A DNA stretch of 5,878 nt. Origin: Candidatus Omnitrophota bacterium. GTDB taxonomy: Bacteria; Omnitrophota; Gorgyraeia; Tantalellales; Tantalellaceae. Below, one piece after another: positions 1 through 5,057 of the stretch (positions are counted from its first letter, which is position 1; each line of letters opens with the position of its first letter). The position numbers and the translations under genes were made by a program. The notes beneath the pieces were generated by a model. The model had not been told where the DNA came from, searched no databases, and saw nothing but the letters and a program-made list of their open reading frames with translations. The stretch is from assembly GCA_030617085.1 (NCBI GenBank), contig JAUWWB010000073.1:1-5878 (forward strand). Reading direction: 5' to 3'.

Positions 1-164
1 CACAAATCAACAAACGAACCCTGCTTGTAAATAGTAACCATCTCATCGGGAATTTCATCAATCAGCTCCAGCTTATAGGGCTGACTGGCAAACAGCTTTC
101 GGGCTTCGTCCCTGGTTAGTTCCTCCCGGGCAAAGGGTAAATCAGCGGCAATTAGCTCTCTCAC
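1..164 (-). CDS. thrS: Threonyl-tRNA synthetase, internal fragment
   Basis: Minus-strand codons from 162-164 down to the window edge read 54 residues without a stop. They begin VRELIAADLPFAREELTRDE and later contain QPYKLELIDEIPDE and YKQGSFVDL. This matches the class II threonyl-tRNA synthetase segment linking the N-terminal editing domain to the catalytic core (family pattern: ELIAxDLPF, then PYKLELI, then GxFVDLCRGPH). The next codon begins TG, as expected for that Cys. ThrRS charges tRNA-Thr in the cytoplasm and is normally about 640 residues, so both ends are missing: the 3' part lies beyond the window and the 5' part is replaced by purB. In this frame a TGA at 177-179 closes the reading upstream and no good start exists, so as it stands it is not an independent gene. 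It is either a fragment brought in by a misjoin or a rearranged remnant. The identification is firm; the biological reality of its position is not. Confidence 0.75.
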   Translation of the reverse strand, partial: MRELIAADLPFAREELTRDEARKLFASQPYKLELIDEIPDEMVTIYKQGSFVDL

Positions 165-495
165 CCATGGCCTCCGTCATCATCACGGAAAGCGCCGTAT
201 CCAATATATCGCTTGATGTCAGGCCAAAATGGAGATATTTGGCCTCTTCGCCGATGTTTTCGGATATGTTCTTGATAAAAGCGACTACATCGTGGCGGGT
301 CTTTTCCTCGATCTCCTTTATTCTGCCGACGTCAAAAGTGGCCTTTTCCCTGATGGTCTTCACCGCTTCCTTCGGGATCAGGCCCTGTTCGGCGAACGCC
401 TCGCAGGCCAGTATCTCGATATCGAGCATCTTGCGAAACTTGTTCTCATCCGTCCATATTTTCCCCATCCCGGGACGCGTATACCGCTCAATCAT
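142..495 (-). CDS. purB: Adenylosuccinate lyase, N-terminal part, truncated by chimeric junction
   Basis: PurB cleaves SAICAR to AICAR and adenylosuccinate to AMP (both release fumarate) in purine synthesis; it is a cytoplasmic homotetramer of the fumarase/aspartase superfamily. The open frame has 117 codons. Residues 1-110 are typical PurB: MIERYTRPGMGKIW at the start, a central TRHDVVAFI, then LHFGLTSSDILDTALS, which carries the conserved TSSD motif of the substrate pocket. The family is about 430 residues long. After Met110 (166-168) similarity stops and the last seven residues (GERANCR) are out-of-frame thrS sequence ending at a TGA (142-144). The start at 495 is chosen because MIERY is the family N terminus and an AGGAG lies 7 nt upstream; a longer in-frame extension to about 672 would read through the promoter and the inverted-repeat element. 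The signature loop and C-terminal domain are absent, so this product would be inactive. Confidence 0.85.
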   Translation of the reverse strand: MIERYTRPGMGKIWTDENKFRKMLDIEILACEAFAEQGLIPKEAVKTIREKATFDVGRIKEIEEKTRHDVVAFIKNISENIGEEAKYLHFGLTSSDILDTALSVMMTEAMGERANCR

Positions 496-525
496 GAGTC
501 TTCTCCTCTGTTTTTGCGAAACATT

Positions 526-554
526 TTTATAGCATATATAATATGGTCTGTCAA
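526..554 (-). promoter_or_regulatory. Sigma70-type promoter of purB
   Basis: On the minus strand a consensus -35 TTGACA (549-554) and a -10 TATAAA (526-531) are separated by exactly 17 nt. Transcription would start near 519, giving a leader of about 24 nt that contains the AGGAG ribosome site of purB. The spacer is AT-rich. The inverted-repeat element begins 37 bp upstream of the -35 box. Confidence 0.8.
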
Positions 555-590
555 TTTGTATTGCCGGTTGACAAAAAATACCAAAAAACA

Positions 591-742
591 TGTAGGGGCA
601 GGCCCCTGTGCCTGCCCTTTGCCCAGCGTTCGCAACGATGCGAAGACGTAACGCGCCCCCCACGCCACCCAAAAACCAAAAAACACGACGTGGGGGCCGT
701 GTGGACGTGGGTTAAGGGCAGGCACAGGGGCCTGCCCCTACA
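591..742. repeat. MITE/REP-like element with 29-bp perfect terminal inverted repeats
   Basis: The left arm 591-619 (starting TGTAGGGGCAGG) is the exact reverse complement of 714-742 (ending CCTGCCCCTACA). With mismatches the symmetry continues outward for about 10 bp: 7 of 10 match when 581-590 is compared with the reverse complement of 743-752. Each arm can also fold on itself, GGGCAGG pairing with CCTGCCC. The 94-bp interior holds smaller hairpins, TTCGCA/TGCGAA at 629-640 and CCCCCACG (657-664)/CGTGGGGG (689-696). No transposase is encoded and no clear target-site duplication is visible. Open frames across it encode the same RGRPLCLP string from both arms, an effect of the symmetry and not a gene. 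Repeats with a GTAGGGGCAGG core are, to my knowledge, dispersed in many bacterial genomes. A non-autonomous mobile element is the best guess. Confidence 0.7.
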
Positions 743-745
743 CGG

Positions 746-775
746 TTTTTGCAAAACAATTGCAAATTGCAAAAA
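746..775. repeat. Three TTGCAA copies forming an AT-rich palindrome
   Basis: TTGCAA occurs at 749-754, 760-765 and 767-772. The outer copies form a 9-bp inverted repeat (TTTTTGCAA 746-754 and TTGCAAAAA 767-775). The region sits just upstream of the tRNA -35 box (782), where an AT-rich upstream element could aid RNA polymerase. A protein-binding role is possible but unsupported. Confidence 0.35.
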
Positions 776-781
776 AATCGC

Positions 782-810
782 TTGCCAGGCTGCGTGATAT
801 CTGCTATAAT
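782..810 (+). promoter_or_regulatory. Sigma70-type promoter of the initiator tRNA gene
   Basis: The -35 TTGCCA (782-787) and a perfect -10 TATAAT (805-810) are spaced by 17 nt, so transcription should start near 816, about 22 nt before the mature tRNA 5' end. An A-rich tract lies directly upstream of the -35. A strong single promoter followed by a terminator right after the tRNA suggests a monocistronic tRNA unit. Confidence 0.8.
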
Positions 811-837
811 TCTCATTCCTTAGCGGTTTGATCTTAT

Positions 838-912
838 CGCGGGGTGGAGCAGAGGTAGCTCGTGAGGCTCATCACCTCAAGGTCGAGGGTTCGATTCCCT
901 CCCCCGCAACCA
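838..912 (+). tRNA. Initiator tRNA-fMet (anticodon CAU), CCA encoded
   Basis: The 75-nt cloverleaf folds completely. The acceptor stem is 838-844 with 902-908; the D stem is GAGC/GCUC (847-850, 858-861); the anticodon stem is UGAGG/CCUCA (863-867, 875-879) with loop CUCAUCA and anticodon CAU at 870-872; the variable loop has 5 nt; the T stem is GAGGG/CCCUC (885-889, 897-901) with loop UUCGAUU; discriminator A909 and an encoded CCA follow. The unpaired C1 x A72 (838/908) and the A11:U24 D-stem pair are the marks of a bacterial initiator tRNA, which is formylated and enters the ribosomal P site. Unusual points: only two of the three conserved G:C pairs adjoin the anticodon loop (position 29:41 is A:U), base 37 is C instead of a purine, and the D loop has only 7 nt. 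The overall sequence otherwise closely resembles E. coli tRNA-fMet. Confidence 0.93.
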
Positions 913-960
913 AAATAAAAGGCTCTCATGGCGTTTTGCCATGAGAGCCTTTTATTTTGG
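910..960 (+). terminator. Intrinsic terminator of the initiator tRNA gene, 23-bp perfect stem
   Basis: Positions 910-932 and 938-960 are perfect reverse complements around a 5-nt loop (GTTTT). The core GGCTCTCATGGC pairs with GCCATGAGAGCC and is followed by TTTTATTTT. The A-rich left flank makes the element symmetrical, so it could also terminate minus-strand transcription. The stem starts inside the tRNA 3' CCA, leaving no spacer between the tRNA and its terminator. Confidence 0.85.
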
Positions 961-964
961 TAGA

Positions 965-1030
965 GCAATCGATAATCGAAAATAGACTCATCAGAGATTA
1001 TCGATTGCGGTCGATTCTCGATTTTCGATT
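965..1030. repeat. Cluster of TCGATT/AATCGA repeats with a 13-bp inverted repeat
   Basis: GCAATCGATAATC (965-977) is the exact reverse complement of 996-1008, with an 18-nt loop. AATCGA occurs at 967 and 974; its complement TCGATT occurs at 1001, 1011, 1018 and 1025. Most copies are spaced 7 bp apart. The cluster lies between the tRNA terminator and the kinase gene and has no coding content. Function unknown; it may be a dispersed intergenic repeat or a second hairpin. Confidence 0.5.
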
Positions 1031-1061
1031 TTCAAAACAAGTCCACCCCCACTCACCCAAC

Positions 1062-1090
1062 TTGTATTTCCCCCAGCTACATGCTAACAT
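1062..1090 (+). promoter_or_regulatory. Possible weak promoter of the PfkB-family kinase
   Basis: TTGTAT (1062-1067) and TAACAT (1085-1090) are 17 nt apart, each with four of six consensus bases. Transcription would start near 1097, only a few bases before the ATG at 1100. No Shine-Dalgarno sequence precedes that ATG, so a nearly leaderless transcript would fit. This is a tentative call. Confidence 0.25.
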
Positions 1091-1099
1091 AATTATATT

Positions 1100-2055
1100 A
1101 TGAACAACCGAACCAACGTCATCTGCCTGGGCAATATCGCTTTTGACCTCATAGCGGCAGGCAACAGAGATAAGAAATACATGACGTTCAGGGCCTGTCC
1201 GGGCGGGTCCGTTTTTAACACTTCCGTCATATGGCGCGCCTGGGCCTTTCGGTTTCGCTGCTGGCGAAGACCGGGGGAGATTTTCTCGGCAACAACCTCC
1301 TGGAGATCCTGCGTAAGGAAAAGATCCGGACAAGATACGTGATGCAGGATAAAGACCTGAAAACCGCCCTTGCGCTTGCCCGGATAGACAGAAAAGGAAA
1401 TTCCTCGTATCTTTTCTACCGGTCCGGCGGGCAGCAGACCGCGTTCAAAAAGGGCCAGGTGCCTTCTGCGCTGTTCAAAAAGGCGGGCGTATTCCACACC
1501 GCCTCCGCGTACACTTATTCCGATTTCACGTTTGAAAATACGCTGGAACTCATGGAACACGCGAAAAAAGAAGGCGTTTTTATCTCGTATGACCCGAACT
1601 GGCGGAGGTCGTGGATCTCGGGCAGCGAAAAAGCGCGGTAGAGGATCAACAGACTTATCTCATTTGTGGACCTTCTCAAGCTAAGCGAATCGGACGCCCT
1701 GGGCATTACCGGGGCAAGAACACTGACCGGCGCCCTGGACCGCCTCCCCCGGAATATCGTCGTCACTCGCGGACACAAGGGAGCCTTTTTCTGGGACGGA
1801 AAAAAGAAAACATACTCCCCTGTCTTTAAGGTCCCGGTCGTGGACACCATAGGAGCGGGCGATGCTTTTACCGCTGGCCTAATCTACCGCTATTGTCTCC
1901 TGGGCAAGGAAGCTTTCCGGGAAGAAAAAAAAGAAACCCTCGCCTTCGCTTCCGCCGCCTCAGCCTTGGTCTGCAAGGGCCGCGGCGCGACCGAAGGCCT
2001 GCGAAGCGCGTATCAGGTGAAGCGATTTCTCAGCGCTCATGGATGTAATTCATAG
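1100..2055 (+). pseudogene. PfkB-family sugar/nucleoside kinase, frameshift plus amber stop
   Basis: Members of this ribokinase/PfkB family transfer phosphate from ATP to a sugar hydroxyl in the cytoplasm; the substrate here (fructose, ribose, a nucleoside or other) cannot be told. The reading begins MNNRTNVICLGNIAFDLIAAG and reaches PGGSVFNTSVI, the N-terminal glycine-rich sugar-binding motif. At about 1229-1233 it must shift frame to continue as ARLGLSVSLLAKTGGDFLG: one base appears missing between ATA and TGG. An in-frame TAG at 1639-1641 then interrupts the gene where relatives plausibly have Glu (GAG), and the same frame resumes with RINRLISFVDLLKLSE. The C-terminal signature DTIGAGDAFTAGL is intact, with catalytic Asp at 1861-1863. 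The repaired protein would be about 318 residues, the normal family length. There is no good ribosome site before the ATG. Conservation on both sides of each lesion implies recent decay or sequencing error. The last codon is TAG at 2053-2055, 9 bp from the convergent ftsB stop. Confidence 0.8.
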
Positions 2056-2059
2056 AAAT

Positions 2060-2085
2060 GCGGGCTAAGGGCTTACTCGCTTTTT
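2060..2085 (+). terminator. Possible intrinsic terminator of the kinase gene, inside the 3' end of ftsB
   Basis: GCGGG (2060-2064) pairs with CTCGC (2076-2080) using one G-U pair, and TAA/TTA pairs inside across a bulged C and a 4-nt loop. TTTTT follows at 2081-2085. The stem is modest. It overlaps the last codons of the convergent ftsB-like gene, whose own downstream side shows no U-tract. Confidence 0.4.
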
Positions 2086-2340
2086 CCTGTATATTATCTC
2101 GTCCTTTTTGATGATGCCAAGTTTCTCCCGGGCCTTCATCTTGACGTATTCGGGGTCATCCCTCATTTTCGCGAGCTCCCACTGCAGCTTATCGTTATGC
2201 TCTTCCAGCAGGGCGATGCGGCTGAGGTGTTGCTCGTTCTGCCCGCGCAGTTTCTGCAGTTCGGAAAACCCCGGCAGAAAAATGACGCAAAGCGCCGCCG
2301 AGAGGGCCACGAGGCAAAAAGCTATTTTCTTTCTTTCCAT
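2065..2340 (-). CDS. FtsB/DivIC-family septum formation protein
   Basis: This 91-residue protein has the standard plan of the FtsB/DivIC family: a short basic N terminus (MERKK), one membrane segment at about 6-23, a coiled-coil region at about 26-60 rich in Leu, Gln and Glu, and the family C-terminal motif DPEYVKMKAREKLGIIKKDE at 62-81. Known relatives are bitopic divisome proteins that bind FtsL and FtsQ (DivIB) outside the membrane and help activate septal peptidoglycan synthesis. The sequence cannot separate FtsB from DivIC, so no symbol is given. The start at 2340 is the only one that keeps the membrane segment. It lies inside the 3' end of eno (19-nt overlap) with no clear Shine-Dalgarno site, so translational coupling to eno is likely. 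The gene ends with TAG at 2065-2067. An eno-ftsB pairing is also seen in several Gram-negative genomes, including E. coli relatives where the two are close. Confidence 0.85.
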   Translation of the reverse strand: MERKKIAFCLVALSAALCVIFLPGFSELQKLRGQNEQHLSRIALLEEHNDKLQWELAKMRDDPEYVKMKAREKLGIIKKDEIIYRKKRVSP

Positions 2341-3608
2341 ATCTGGCTGCCGTAGACTGCGTCCGCACCAAGCATCTCTTCGATGCGCAGAAGTTCGTTA
2401 TACTTGCATATGCGGTCCGTCCTGCAGGTCGACCCGGTCTTTATCTGACCGGCGCCGGTCGCGACCGCGAGATGCGCTATGGTCGTGTCTTCCGTTTCGC
2501 CGGAACGGTGGGAAATGACGGCCGTATAGCCGGCGCTCGCGGCCATGTCGATCGCCGCCAGGGTTTCCGTCAGCGTCCCTATCTGGTTCACCTTGATAAG
2601 GATGGAATTGGCGACGCCTTTTTTTATGCCCCGCTCGAGCCTCGCGGTGTTGGTGACGAAGAGGTCGTCCCCCACCAGCTGCACCTTGCCCCCGAGCCTG
2701 TCGGTCAGCTCCTTCCACCCGTCCCAGTCGTCTTCGGCGAGGCCGTCCTCGATGGACACTATCGGGTACCTATCCAGCCAGTCCGCGTAGAAATCCACCA
2801 TCCCCGAAGAGGACTTTTTCGGGTCGGTCTCGGCGTTGAGGACATAGGAACCTTCTTCATAGAACTCGCTTGAAGCCGGGTCGAGCGCTATGCTGATATC
2901 TTTTCCCGCCTTGTACCCGGCAGCGGCAACGGCCTCGAGGATGACTTCCACCGCTTCCTCGTTCGACCTGAGGTCCGGCGCGAAGCCGCCTTCGTCCCCC
3001 ACCGAGGTCGAAAGCTTTTTGGACGACAGGATCTTCTTCAGGTTGTGAAAGACCTCGGCGCCCATCCTCAGGGCTTCCTTAAAAGAAGGGGCCCCTATCG
3101 GCATGATCATGAACTCCTGCAGGTCCACGTTGTTATCCGCGTGCTTTCCGCCGTTAATGATGTTCATCATCGGGATAGGCAGTATTTTCGCCTCGTCACC
3201 GCCCAGGTACCTGAAAAGCGGTATCCCCTTCGAGACGGCGGCGGCTTTTGCGGCGGCCATGGAACAGCCAAGTATCGCGTTGGCCCCCAGCCTGCCCTTG
3301 TTGGGCGTCCCGTCAAGGTCGATCATCGCCCTGTCCAGCGTTTCCTGATCAGAGGCGTCCATGCCCTTGAGCTTTGAAGCTATTTCCCCGTTGACGTTGG
3401 CAACGGCCTTCGTGACGCCCTTGCCCATGTACCGGGCCTTATCGCCGTCGCGCAGCTCGACCGCCTCGTGTTCGCCCGTAGATGCCCCGCTCGGCACCCC
3501 GGCCCTGCCCAGCGACCCGTCTTCGAGTACGACGTCAACCTCCACTGTGGGGTTGCCCCTCGAATCCATTATTTCCCGTCCCATTATCTCTTTGATTTTT
3601 GTCGACAT
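2322..3608 (-). CDS. eno: Enolase (phosphopyruvate hydratase)
   Basis: Enolase interconverts 2-phosphoglycerate and phosphoenolpyruvate in glycolysis and gluconeogenesis, in the cytoplasm, with two Mg ions. The 428 residues match the usual bacterial length (about 430). Visible landmarks: DSRGNPTVE at 15-23; the mobile loop PSGASTGEHEA at 39-49; Glu206 in GDEGGFAP, the proton-transfer residue; Mg ligands Asp243, Glu287 (SIEDGL) and Asp314 (VGDDL); the base Lys339 in ILIKVNQIGTLTE; and the SHRSGETED motif with His367. All are intact, each about three residues earlier than in E. coli. The near-C-terminal stretch TGSTCRTDRICKYNELLRIE has two Cys at positions usually filled by small residues, a minor variation. 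The start at 3608 is fixed by an AAGGAG about 7 nt upstream. It lies 17 nt after purN and overlaps the next gene by 19 nt. The stop is TAG. Confidence 0.98.
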   Translation of the reverse strand: MSTKIKEIMGREIMDSRGNPTVEVDVVLEDGSLGRAGVPSGASTGEHEAVELRDGDKARYMGKGVTKAVANVNGEIASKLKGMDASDQETLDRAMIDLDGTPNKGRLGANAILGCSMAAAKAAAVSKGIPLFRYLGGDEAKILPIPMMNIINGGKHADNNVDLQEFMIMPIGAPSFKEALRMGAEVFHNLKKILSSKKLSTSVGDEGGFAPDLRSNEEAVEVILEAVAAAGYKAGKDISIALDPASSEFYEEGSYVLNAETDPKKSSSGMVDFYADWLDRYPIVSIEDGLAEDDWDGWKELTDRLGGKVQLVGDDLFVTNTARLERGIKKGVANSILIKVNQIGTLTETLAAIDMAASAGYTAVISHRSGETEDTTIAHLAVATGAGQIKTGSTCRTDRICKYNELLRIEEMLGADAVYGSQIWKERK

Positions 3609-3625
3609 TTCTTCTCCTTATCCTT

Positions 3626-4231
3626 TTAATTTAAAATGCGCACCTTCCTGCCCTCGACCTTGAGTTTCCCCTGAACAAAGAAGCGCACGGCTTCAGGGTA
3701 CAACCTGTGCTCTTCAGCGTGTATCTTTTCTTCCAGGGTTTCACGGGTATCGTCAGGCTCGATACGCACGCATGACTGAAGTATCACCGGGCCTCCGTCC
3801 AGTTCGTTGTTAACGAAATGCACGGTGACCCCCGTGACCTTCACCCCGTACTCGAAGGCGTCCTTTATGCCGTGGACTCCTTTGAACGATGGAAGAAGCG
3901 CGGGATGTACGTTGAGCACGCGCCCCTCGTATTCCTCAAGAAACGGAGCGCTGAGTATCCGCATGAACCCCGCGAGGACGACGAGTTCGATATTCTCTTC
4001 CTTAAGGCGCCGGACGATTCTCGCGTCATAATCCTCGCGGGACTTGAAATCCTTCGCCTCGAGGACAAAGGTCTTTATCCCGGCTTTTCCGGCGCGCTCC
4101 AGCGCGAAAGCGGCGGGCTTATCGCACACGACCAGCAAGATCCTCCCGCCGGCCAGATCCCCTTTCGCTTCCGCGTCAATAAGCGCCTGCAGGTTGCTCC
4201 CATTCCCCGAGGCGAATACGGCGATATTCAT
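3626..4231 (-). CDS. purN: Phosphoribosylglycinamide formyltransferase (GART)
   Basis: PurN moves the formyl group of 10-formyltetrahydrofolate to GAR, giving FGAR, the third step of de novo purine synthesis. The 201-residue length is typical for the single-domain bacterial enzyme. The N-terminal phosphate-binding loop is FASGNGSNLQALI (6-18). The catalytic trio is complete: Asn107 and His109 in NVHPALLPSFKG, and Asp145 in NNELDGGPVI; these correspond to Asn106, His108 and Asp144 of E. coli. AGFMRIL (87-93) belongs to the folate pocket. The start at 4231 gives the canonical MNIAVFASG. Its likely ribosome site, AAGGAAG, lies in the last codons of rnfB, 6 nt upstream, which suggests coupled translation. 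PurN and PurB serve the same pathway, but purB lies elsewhere in this window under its own promoter, and the other pur genes are not seen here. Confidence 0.97.
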   Translation of the reverse strand: MNIAVFASGNGSNLQALIDAEAKGDLAGGRILLVVCDKPAAFALERAGKAGIKTFVLEAKDFKSREDYDARIVRRLKEENIELVVLAGFMRILSAPFLEEYEGRVLNVHPALLPSFKGVHGIKDAFEYGVKVTGVTVHFVNNELDGGPVILQSCVRIEPDDTRETLEEKIHAEEHRLYPEAVRFFVQGKLKVEGRKVRILN

Positions 4232-4237
4232 TTTGCG

Positions 4238-5044
4238 CTACACTTCCTTAATGACTTTCGTCGGGCACTTTGCCCGCAGCTTCTCGATCTCTTCCCGCCT
4301 GTCCTGCTTTGAATAGTCCGGGTGCGAAAGGTTGTCCGTGACCTTGAAGAAGCCTTCCGGGGACAGTTTCTCGCAGATGCCGCAGGCGATGCATCCCACC
4401 GGGCAGATCTCCCTTACCCTGGGGGCGCCGTCACGCGAACTGCACGCCACGTAGAAAAGCTTCTCATGTTTCTTCTCCTGCAGGCTGATGATATCGCGCG
4501 GGCAGGCCGCGACGCACTTGCCGCAGCTCGTGCACTTTTGCATGTCGACTTCCGGCAGGCCGTTCTCCATCCGGAGGGCCCCGAAGGGACAGGCGTCCAC
4601 GCAGTCGCCGAAACCCGTGCACCCGTATTCGCACCGCATCCCGCCGCCGAAAGCGAGATCTGCCGAGCGGCAGGTGCGCGTCCCACTGTATTCAGCCACA
4701 GGTTCCTTGTTTTCCGACCGGGCCGCGCAATGAACAAGCGGGACTTTAGGATAGGCCGCGGCCGCTTCCGCGCCCACTATCTCAAACAGCTTTTCCCTGT
4801 TCTCATTGCTTATTACGTGGCACCTGGCCGGATCGGCCCCTTCTTTCACGATATGTTCGGCGAGGTCATGACAGCTGAGGAAACCGCACCCCCCGCAGTT
4901 CAGGCCGGGCAGGAGATGGTTTATCTCGTCCACCCTGGGGTCTTCCTTCACCTTCAGCTTTTTATCGGCAAACGCCAGGACGGAAGCGAACAAGACCGCC
5001 AGGCCCGCCATGCTCAGCACTGATGATAGCATTAGGTTATTCAT
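4238..5044 (-). CDS. rnfB: Rnf electron transport complex subunit B, multi-cluster ferredoxin
   Basis: RnfB is thought to receive electrons from reduced ferredoxin and pass them into the Rnf complex, which reduces NAD+ while pumping Na+ or H+. The 268 residues comprise a membrane anchor at about 5-26; the [4Fe-4S] motif CGGCGFLSC plus Cys75 (Cys50, 53, 58, 75); conserved Cys106 and Cys125; then a two-cluster ferredoxin domain with Cys138, 142, 148, 152 (GCTGFGDC core) and Cys171, 174, 177, 181 (CTSCGKCVAACP). A third region follows, CPVGCIACGIC (Cys214, 218, 221, 224) and Cys260-Pro. In this last domain the fourth Cys of the first motif is Ser228 and the second motif lacks CxxCxxC, so it probably holds one cluster bound by Cys218, 221, 224 and 260. 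The length and extra domain resemble clostridial-type RnfB; the gammaproteobacterial protein is shorter. The start at 5044 lies 13 nt after rnfA and has a weak ribosome site (GGAAT). The stop is TAG. Confidence 0.95.
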   Translation of the reverse strand: MNNLMLSSVLSMAGLAVLFASVLAFADKKLKVKEDPRVDEINHLLPGLNCGGCGFLSCHDLAEHIVKEGADPARCHVISNENREKLFEIVGAEAAAAYPKVPLVHCAARSENKEPVAEYSGTRTCRSADLAFGGGMRCEYGCTGFGDCVDACPFGALRMENGLPEVDMQKCTSCGKCVAACPRDIISLQEKKHEKLFYVACSSRDGAPRVREICPVGCIACGICEKLSPEGFFKVTDNLSHPDYSKQDRREEIEKLRAKCPTKVIKEV

Positions 5045-5057
5045 ATTATCATTCCGC

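Noticed and set aside
568..596. Plus-strand TTGACA at 568-573 as a promoter
   Set aside because: Seventeen bases downstream lies TGTAGG, the edge of the repeat, which is a poor -10 box.
496..672. N-terminal extension of purB to an ATG near 672
   Set aside because: It would read through the promoter and into the repeat element, and MIERY at 495 with AGGAG upstream is the family start.
543..797. Open frames on both strands across the inverted-repeat region (up to 84 codons)
   Set aside because: They repeat the same peptide from the two arms, have no ribosome site, and cross promoters. They are a product of the repeat symmetry.
961..1035. CRISPR array
   Set aside because: The TCGATT units are only 6 bp at about 7-bp spacing, with no 20-40 bp repeats or spacers.
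1093..1560. 155-codon minus-strand open frame opposite the kinase gene
   Set aside because: The plus strand carries clear PfkB motifs over the same stretch; the antisense frame has none.
1639..1641. TAG read as an amino acid (amber recoding)
   Set aside because: Several intact genes here end in TAG at family-typical lengths, so TAG is a working stop codon.
3818..4312. 164-codon plus-strand open frame opposite purN
   Set aside because: Shadow of purN on the other strand, with no ribosome site and no recognisable motif; it also runs into rnfB.
4322..5023. 233-codon plus-strand open frame opposite rnfB
   Set aside because: rnfB is certain from its Cys motifs. The antisense frame is Ala/Arg/Pro/His-rich, matches no family I know, and reflects codon bias in GC-rich DNA.
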